A DNA stretch of 64,000 nt from assembly GCA_028673005.1 (NCBI GenBank), contig CM054114.1, forward strand, positions 12,493,108-12,557,107. Reading direction: 5' to 3'. The translations under genes were made by a program, and so were the position numbers. Each line of letters starts with the position of its first letter. Position 1 is the first letter of the stretch. Below are positions 58,604 through 64,000 of this stretch, piece by piece. This DNA comes from Tanypteryx hageni (taxonomy: Eukaryota > Arthropoda > Insecta > Odonata > Petaluridae). The notes beneath the pieces are model-generated. The model ran no database searches. It was not told the DNA's origin and was given only the letters and a program-made list of their open reading frames with translations.

Positions 58604-60441
58604 TAGGCTTGGTAGAATTCGATTTAAATCGAAAAACGTCGATAAACGTAGATTTTTTTAAAATTTCAAAATCGACGAAAATGAATTGTCCTTGATAAAC
58701 GTCGATTTTCCAACAAGATGGAAAAGTATACGTCCAAAAACCTACTCTGAATTATAATATTTAAGTCGTTTCTCTTAACTTTTTTTTTGAGATTATATTG
58801 AGATTGAGATTATATTTGCCGACTTAATGGTGGGATATTCCGCGAGCCTTTCTATACAGATGAGGTCATGGATATGCCCTGCTGACACAGCCTCGACCCT
58901 TGTTAACCCTCGCCACCTCCCTTGGGGTCCTTTTTGACCACAGGAGCAAGAAAATTCTAATAACTTTTTCTATTGAGATATTGCTTTGATATTTTATGAA
59001 CGCCTAAAGATAAATTTGTAGCTTATGCAGCCATAATTTTTTGTCATACCTTCGCTTGAAATAAAAATAAAAATATTTTTTCTGCCTTTGGTTGTACATG
59101 ACCACTGATAGGAGTAATTAATACTTATATAATTTTTTTCTTATTATGGCAGCGACTAATAACTCCTAAATTCATTTACCCTTGGATTATTATCACTTCG
59201 ATTTACAATGTATGCGTTGGCAGCACTGATAGCAACTGAAACCAAAAGCTATGAGGTGGAAGGCTTTTGTTTTATTTTTTACTGTAATCTTCAATGTAAA
59301 AGTGTATTTTTTCATTGTGTACCCATCATTCATTACTAATAGTAATAAATATGCAATAGAAAATGTTTGCATTAATGTCTGATGGGGTCAAAAATGACCC
59401 CATGGAGGTAAGACGTAATTTTTTAAGGGAGGCGGCGAGGGTTAAACAAGGTTCGGAGGAAATGCATTTCGGTGGTCGTTTTCTACCCCTTCCACTCATA
59501 AGCCCCGTGGAGTGTGTTCCAGAAACGAATCTTTCCTCTCTCGTGTTTTTGGCTCCTTCGTATTTTGCTACAGGTTAGTAAATTTCAATTTATATATAAT
59601 GGTTTAAAAAAGGTGCACATAAATTAACACTCGTTACTAAAACTATTAAATATTAATATTTATTTGCTATTTGTTGTAAAATATTTTGCCGATTGGAAAA
59701 ACACATTTTAATCAGGATTTGAGGTTAGACTGTTGATCGAGCGCTCAATAATAAAGTCTAATTTTTCTCACTATATATTTTATGTTAAATAAAGAGAATA
59801 TGTAGTGCAGTGATGAAATATATCAAATGATACAAAGTATTAGATAGTTATTTTTTGACGTTTAAAATATTATTGTGATAATTATATCGCTAATGTTTTT
59901 TCCTTTATTGGCATCAACGAATGTCTAAAAGCCTTTACGCTGAACTCGCAAATTATTTTTTTAAGTATGTTTCTCGGCAAAAGTAATATCATACTGTTCG
60001 GATTTAATAAATAAATCGTTTACTAGTTTTCATTATACAATTTAAAGAGGTAAATCTCAATTTGTCATTGGGTGTTTTCTTTAATATTAACATTTAAAAA
60101 TGAAGAAGAGTGTAAATGCGCATAAATAAAATAAAATTTATGAATAATATGATATATTAGTTCGATTAATGTGTACATAAAGATTTAACTTCATATAAAG
60201 ATCTAAATAAATAATAAGAGTATTGTAAAATAAACGTAAATTTAACGCAGAATTTCGATGAAAAAGGTAAATTTAAATCATCGGATTTAAAGGCCAAAAA
60301 CTGCCAGCCCTATATTTAAGTAGTAATGTTAAGCGTCGATATTCGTTGAAAATCTCTCGGAAAATGAACGTTTTTCAAAAAGATAAACGCCGATTTTAAT
60401 CGTCAATTTAAAAAAAATAACGTCGAATCCTACCAAGCCTA
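58604..60441. mobile_element. hAT-like non-autonomous element, ~1.84 kb, with nested piggyBac-like MITE
   Basis: The ends TAGGCTTGGTAGAATTCGA and the complement of TAGGCTTGGTAGGATTCGA are inverted (18 of 19). GATAAACGTCGATTTT-like motifs recur near the ends (58641, 58693 and 60382), like subterminal transposase-binding repeats. The flanking 8-mers CTTATGAG and CTTAGGTA match at five positions, so the duplication is decayed or the edges are slightly off. No transposase frame is left. The hAT assignment is an inference from terminus style. Confidence 0.65.
58907..59441. mobile_element. piggyBac-like MITE, 535 bp
   Basis: TTAA flanks both sides (58903-58906 and 59442-59445). The ends CCCTCGCCACCTCCCTT and AAGGGAGGCGGCGAGGG are inverted repeats (16 of 17). 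GGGGTCCTTTTTGACC inside the left end faces GGGGTCAAAAATGACCCC inside the right end, a subterminal feature seen in many piggyBac elements. It lies within the hAT-like element and is therefore younger. The frame at 59363-59578 is not a gene. Confidence 0.88.
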
Positions 60442-60594
60442 CTTAGGTATTTTTGGGATCTATCCGTTGGCTGAGTTTAATCTTGCGTGTTACACGAATA
60501 AGTTATCCACTAGTGACTTATCGAGCTTGTCTAATGGTTGAAAATAATTCATGAATGAGCGTTTACAATTAAAAACTAAATACACGACAGATAG

Positions 60595-60700
60595 GTTCCT
60601 GAAAATTTCGCGATAAGCGAAATTCGCGCAAAACGGGGTCATTATGCCAATGAGGATAGGTTCCATGGACGCGAAAACTAAAGTACAGTACTAATAAAAA
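60595..60700. repeat. Possible Tigger-like fragment
   Basis: GATAGGTTCC occurs twice about 65 bp apart, around AATTTCGCGATAAGCGAAATTCGCG, a phrase like the subterminal sequence of pogo/Tigger elements. No inverted termini could be paired. Confidence 0.3.
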
Positions 60701-61369
60701 TACGCCGTTAACCTAAAAAAGCTTATTTTCGGCTTCCATCCATCAACGCCAGTTGCTAATATTTACATTTTTTCGATAACTTTTCTTCTTCAGTAATTTT
60801 CAAATGGTATAGAAAACTAAAAACTTTATTATATTCGGGCAAAATTGTAATTATTTCCCGTATTAATAGAATCCTAAATAAATCAACAAGAAGGTTTTAT
60901 TCGGAAAGTCACCTTTCTTTAAAAATAGTTACGCCAAAATAACCGTCAATAGATAGATAAAAACGATGCGCCGTCCTCGGGATTTCTTGTATAAATGGGG
61001 ATCCATAAACGACGAAACTAACATCCATAAGTCTGTAAAAATGGAATTTCTAATTCATAGATGGTTAGGCTGCTTCAATATTCGGCCACATTTGTTTTTT
61101 TTTACCTGGTAGGCGCGGGCCTGCCTCGCGCTATAACGAATCCGCTTAAAAGGGGGTCGCCAATAGCCATAACAATGCTACGAAAAACCAATTTGGTTTT
61201 ATTCTTGCTTCAAGATAACTGCGGAAGCGACCCGAGTCCAAGTAACGAGAAAATGAGCTGCGGACTGTCTCGCGAGACGTTTCGATGGTGATTCGAAATA
61301 AAAAAGCGTTTGGCGAAGCGCACGTCTCATAGATGGGGCTACGTGTCGAGATGTAAACCTTCCGTGTAT

Positions 61370-61860
61370 GTGTATGCGTGTATGCTGGTGGCGTTGCGTT
61401 GCCTATGTGTGCTTTGGCGACGGCGCGAGTGTTTTGTCTTGTCTCCGAGCACCCTGCGACGGGCGGTATCGTGGGAAGTTTCCGTCTCCAGGGAGAGGGA
61501 GGACTTCGCTTGCGCATCGTCTGCATCGCGGCGCCGGGGGCAAAGAGGGGGCGAGGGGGGGGGGGGGGAGGAAGGGAGGTGGGCGGAAGGGGTCGGTTAG
61601 TCGGCTCTCGAAGGAGGTGCCGCAGTTGGAACGGGCGTGCTTGTACGTGCGGAGATTCGCGGATGGGACCGCGGGAGCGTGCACTTCCTGCTCCGGGTTG
61701 TTGCCGCCCCTAACAACCCGCCCACACGCCAAACACACGCGCGCTTGACAACGCTAACACACGAAACCGAGGTCCCACTACCGTGAATTTCAAGTCCCGT
61801 AGGATCACATCCGTGCATTGTTGCAGCTCCGCGCGCGCAAGCACTCGCCAGAAGTGCATT
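61370..61860. other. GC- and CpG-rich patch, possible promoter-proximal or exon DNA
   Basis: The sequence is CG-dinucleotide-rich, unlike the surrounding DNA, and includes a G14 run at about 61554-61568. All six frames are partly open (61310-61818), as expected of GC-rich DNA, so no frame is favoured. No domain was recognised. It could be a first exon or 5' UTR of an unseen gene, or simply a GC-rich repeat. Confidence 0.3.
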
Positions 61861-62144
61861 CTGCGTCTCCTCGTCCTTTTTTTCTCTCCGTTTCGCACAA
61901 TGGAGGGTTTTCGTCGGGTTTTTGTCCCCGAGTTCACCGGATATGCCACGTAAACCGCACCATTCGCTTCTTTTGTTATATCCGCCGAGCGAAATTTAGC
62001 GTGGGGTTATGAGCGCCTCTCGTTTTCTTGCAAAAAAGTTGAAGCTCGCAAAAACCTTGAAATTTAGCGTGTATACACCATATTTCGAAACAGAAATTAA
62101 TTTAACATTTATCATGGATGATTTTTCAAATGTATATGTTACGC

Positions 62145-62300
62145 CGAATCCGTGAAATTTCCGAATCCGTGAAATGGGCAGCTTTTTCCCTAATTCGTGT
62201 AATGGGCAACAGCTTTATCCATTTCGTGAAATAGGCAAATTTAGTGCGTAGTTCGTTCGTGAATTAGGCAAAGATATTTCTACCAATTTCATGAATTGGG
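62145..62300 (+). repeat. Periodic degenerate motif array, (ATTCGTGAAATGGGCAA)n, six copies
   Basis: CGTGAAAT-like cores at 62151, 62168, 62196, 62225, 62258 and 62290 are each preceded by AATTC/AATCC and mostly followed by GGGCAA/AGGCAA. Spacings are 17, 28, 29, 33 and 32 bp. The text between cores is not conserved, unlike an ordinary tandem repeat. Confidence 0.65.
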
Positions 62301-62651
62301 CAAGCATTTGAAATAGTTACTGAATAAATTAAAGCACGTTATTATCTTTATTATTATGTGTAAACAAGGACAACGATGCCTAAGTGTTGTATATGTTATT
62401 TCGTTTGTTTTTCATTCGATACAGAATTATACTGAAGTATTTCATTTGCTTTTTGGTATAGTTTGAACTTTGAATTAGATGAGTTTCATGTTCCCTTTAA
62501 CAAGCCGCGGATATACCAATTCCAGTGTCTTTAACATAAACCAAAGAACTTCCAAAATATCGCAAAAGGGAAAATATCGAAATAAAAATTACTCCGGTTT
62601 AATTTGCTCTTCCTTGTACCACGGTAGAAGGAATTTTTTCTAAAAGACCCG

Positions 62652-62654
<3 letters not shown>

Positions 62655-62696
<42 letters not shown>
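62655..62696 (+). repeat. (GA)21 microsatellite
   Basis: An uninterrupted GA dinucleotide run next to the TAGATAGATAGA tail of the LINE 3' end. Confidence 0.95.
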
Positions 62697-62699
<3 letters not shown>

Positions 62700-62704
62700 G
62701 TGGT

Positions 62705-62790
62705 TAGATAGATAGATGTCTTTATTCGGGCGAAATTTAGACCATAAGGTTCACCCTTACATTTAACCCTTCGTCAGTGATATGTTACAA
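62705..62790 (-). mobile_element. LINE 3' end with AATAAAGAC and TATC tail
   Basis: On the minus strand, GGGTTAAATGTAAGGGTGAACCTTATGG...CGCCCGAATAAAGACATCTATCTATC ends in a short tandem tail. The same style closes the SINE at 46497-46870 and the fragment at 55510-55605. The sequence beyond it to about 63190 is A-rich, without an open frame, and may be the rest of the 3' UTR. Confidence 0.5.
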
Positions 62791-63219
62791 TCTATTAAAA
62801 TACATTAAATTACATCAGAAATGATAAAATACTAACACAGACAAAAAGTGATAGATAGGTACAAATTCGGAAAAAGCATGGCCAACCTAGTAAAAACCCA
62901 TACAGGAAAACACCCACGAAGTGAAATGGGGTGGGAAAACCTGAGAAAACCCTAGATACATCAAATAACAATATGAACCATACAATAACACCTACACATT
63001 AGAAAGTAAAAAATCGAAAATTATATGTTAATATATCAGATTAAAAATAAAAAAATAATAAAAAAATGAACAAGAAAAATATTTAAGATAAAATGACAAT
63101 GAATTAATAAGAGACTTACTTATCAATGAGGGAAAAATAACAATATATACATAGTAAATGTACACTCAACAATAACACAAAGAAAAAAGTGTTGTGGAGA
63201 GAGAGAGTGTGTTAAAGAA

Positions 63220-63760
63220 ATGAGATCAGAAGTGCCTAGACGGGAAAATTTCTTCTCGATTCTCAGGAATTCCTTTTGTGACGCCTTCCCAATAATTCGC
63301 CAACCGGACGCCGAAGGGGCGAACGGGAGGAGAGAGGGAGAGGAGAGGGATGGGACGATTCGGATCCGTGGAATCTTTCGAAGGGGTTGGAGGGCAGGAG
63401 GAAGGAGGCACGTATCCTCCCGGAATGCATCGCCACCTCCCTCTTCCTCCCGGACTCACCTCCGACCGAAATGTTCCTGGACGACCGTCGTCATAGCGCC
63501 AGATGTCTGTCTCCCGCTGACGGATTCCTTCAGACTCTTCCTTCCCTTCCGTTTCGCATCGCCGAGACATTTACGACAGCTGGCCTGTGCTCCCTAGGAG
63601 AGAGAGAGAGAGCGGAATCCGAGCCAAATACCGTCGTTTGTTTCATCCAGCGACCTTCGTTTGTTTGTTTTTCTTTTCCCTCTCACAACCTTCCTCCATT
63701 CCTCTCCGATCTCCTCATTCCTGAGAACGTCCGCTCCCTTCTTTTCCTTCCGCGATGTAA
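63220..63760. other. GC-richer patch with open frames on both strands
   Basis: Overlapping frames (63220-63597 and 63387-63764 plus; 63226-63570 minus) with no recognisable domain. A GAGAGAGAGA run at about 63598-63612 could be a GAGA-type site. It could be promoter or exon DNA of a gene beyond the window edge, but nothing decides this. Confidence 0.25.
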
Positions 63761-64000
63761 TTAGGAAGATGCTTTTTGAAAGATTCCGAAGTGGAAGTGG
63801 ATCGGGTCGGTAATCTCGCGCGCCGTCCTTTTTCGGTTCGAAACATTTGACATTCTGGCACGTGAAGGATCGCGCAGCTCTCGGGGAACGATGAAAATTA
63901 TATTTTTTATTCGCGCACAAAGGAATTCTGCAGAATGTTTCTTTAAGGCGTAGTAAGATTCAAAGTTAACTTAAAAAGCCGCGAGATATTTTTTTAATTC

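Noticed and set aside
1..64000. CRISPR array, integrase/attachment site, rRNA or bacterial operon
   Set aside because: No regularly spaced identical repeats, no prokaryotic gene layout and no rRNA-like sequence were seen.

Overview
This 64 kb window looks like arthropod, most likely insect, nuclear DNA. It is AT-rich, nearly gene-free and full of decayed transposable elements. Both non-LTR retrotransposons, the hAT and piggyBac remnants, the tRNA-headed SINEs and the modules followed by ACGGAC/GTCT runs are of kinds common in arthropods. Nothing is prokaryotic or organellar: there are no operons, Shine-Dalgarno sites or CRISPR arrays. The species cannot be named from sequence alone, and no host protein-coding gene could be identified with confidence.

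Layout. 0-6 kb: a 253 bp foldback with 66 bp arms, a diverged ~140 bp tandem array (4.1-4.6 kb) and tRNA-like SINE traces. 6-13 kb: a 2.1 kb hAT element (7924-10055) with an exact 8 bp target duplication, inserted in an older repeat (called X here) and lying between two inverted copies of a 127 bp repeat (Y), then a hAT MITE at 12.3 kb. 14.3-14.8 kb: a tRNA-Gly-derived mobile element with a perfect 77 bp inverted repeat and a 16 bp target duplication; a second copy is at 43.5-43.8 kb. 16.4-17 kb: the first of several polypyrimidine tracts. 22.5-27.1 kb: a near full-length Jockey-like LINE on the minus strand, with ORF1 zinc knuckles, endonuclease and RT, broken by stops and frameshifts. 30 kb: a pogo/Tigger-like MITE. 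33.9-34.8 kb: polypyrimidine DNA. 36.7-38.8 kb: a second copy of repeat X split by a piggyBac-like element that is itself split by a Tigger-like element ending at a (TA)38 run. 43-47 kb: two related SINEs, the second tRNA-bearing element and a 5'-truncated CR1-group LINE. 50-56 kb: long polypyrimidine tracts and a TATCC-rich minisatellite. 58.6-60.4 kb: a hAT-like element with a 535 bp piggyBac-like MITE nested in it. 61.4-64 kb: GC-rich patches that might be promoter-proximal DNA, a periodic 30 bp motif array and a LINE 3' end.

No genes act together here as a pathway. What the window records is insertion history: X was hit by hAT in one copy and by piggyBac in the other, piggyBac was hit by Tigger, and an old hAT was hit by piggyBac. 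The most unusual object is the tRNA-carrying palindromic element, whose two copies carry perfect inverted repeats with different junctions.
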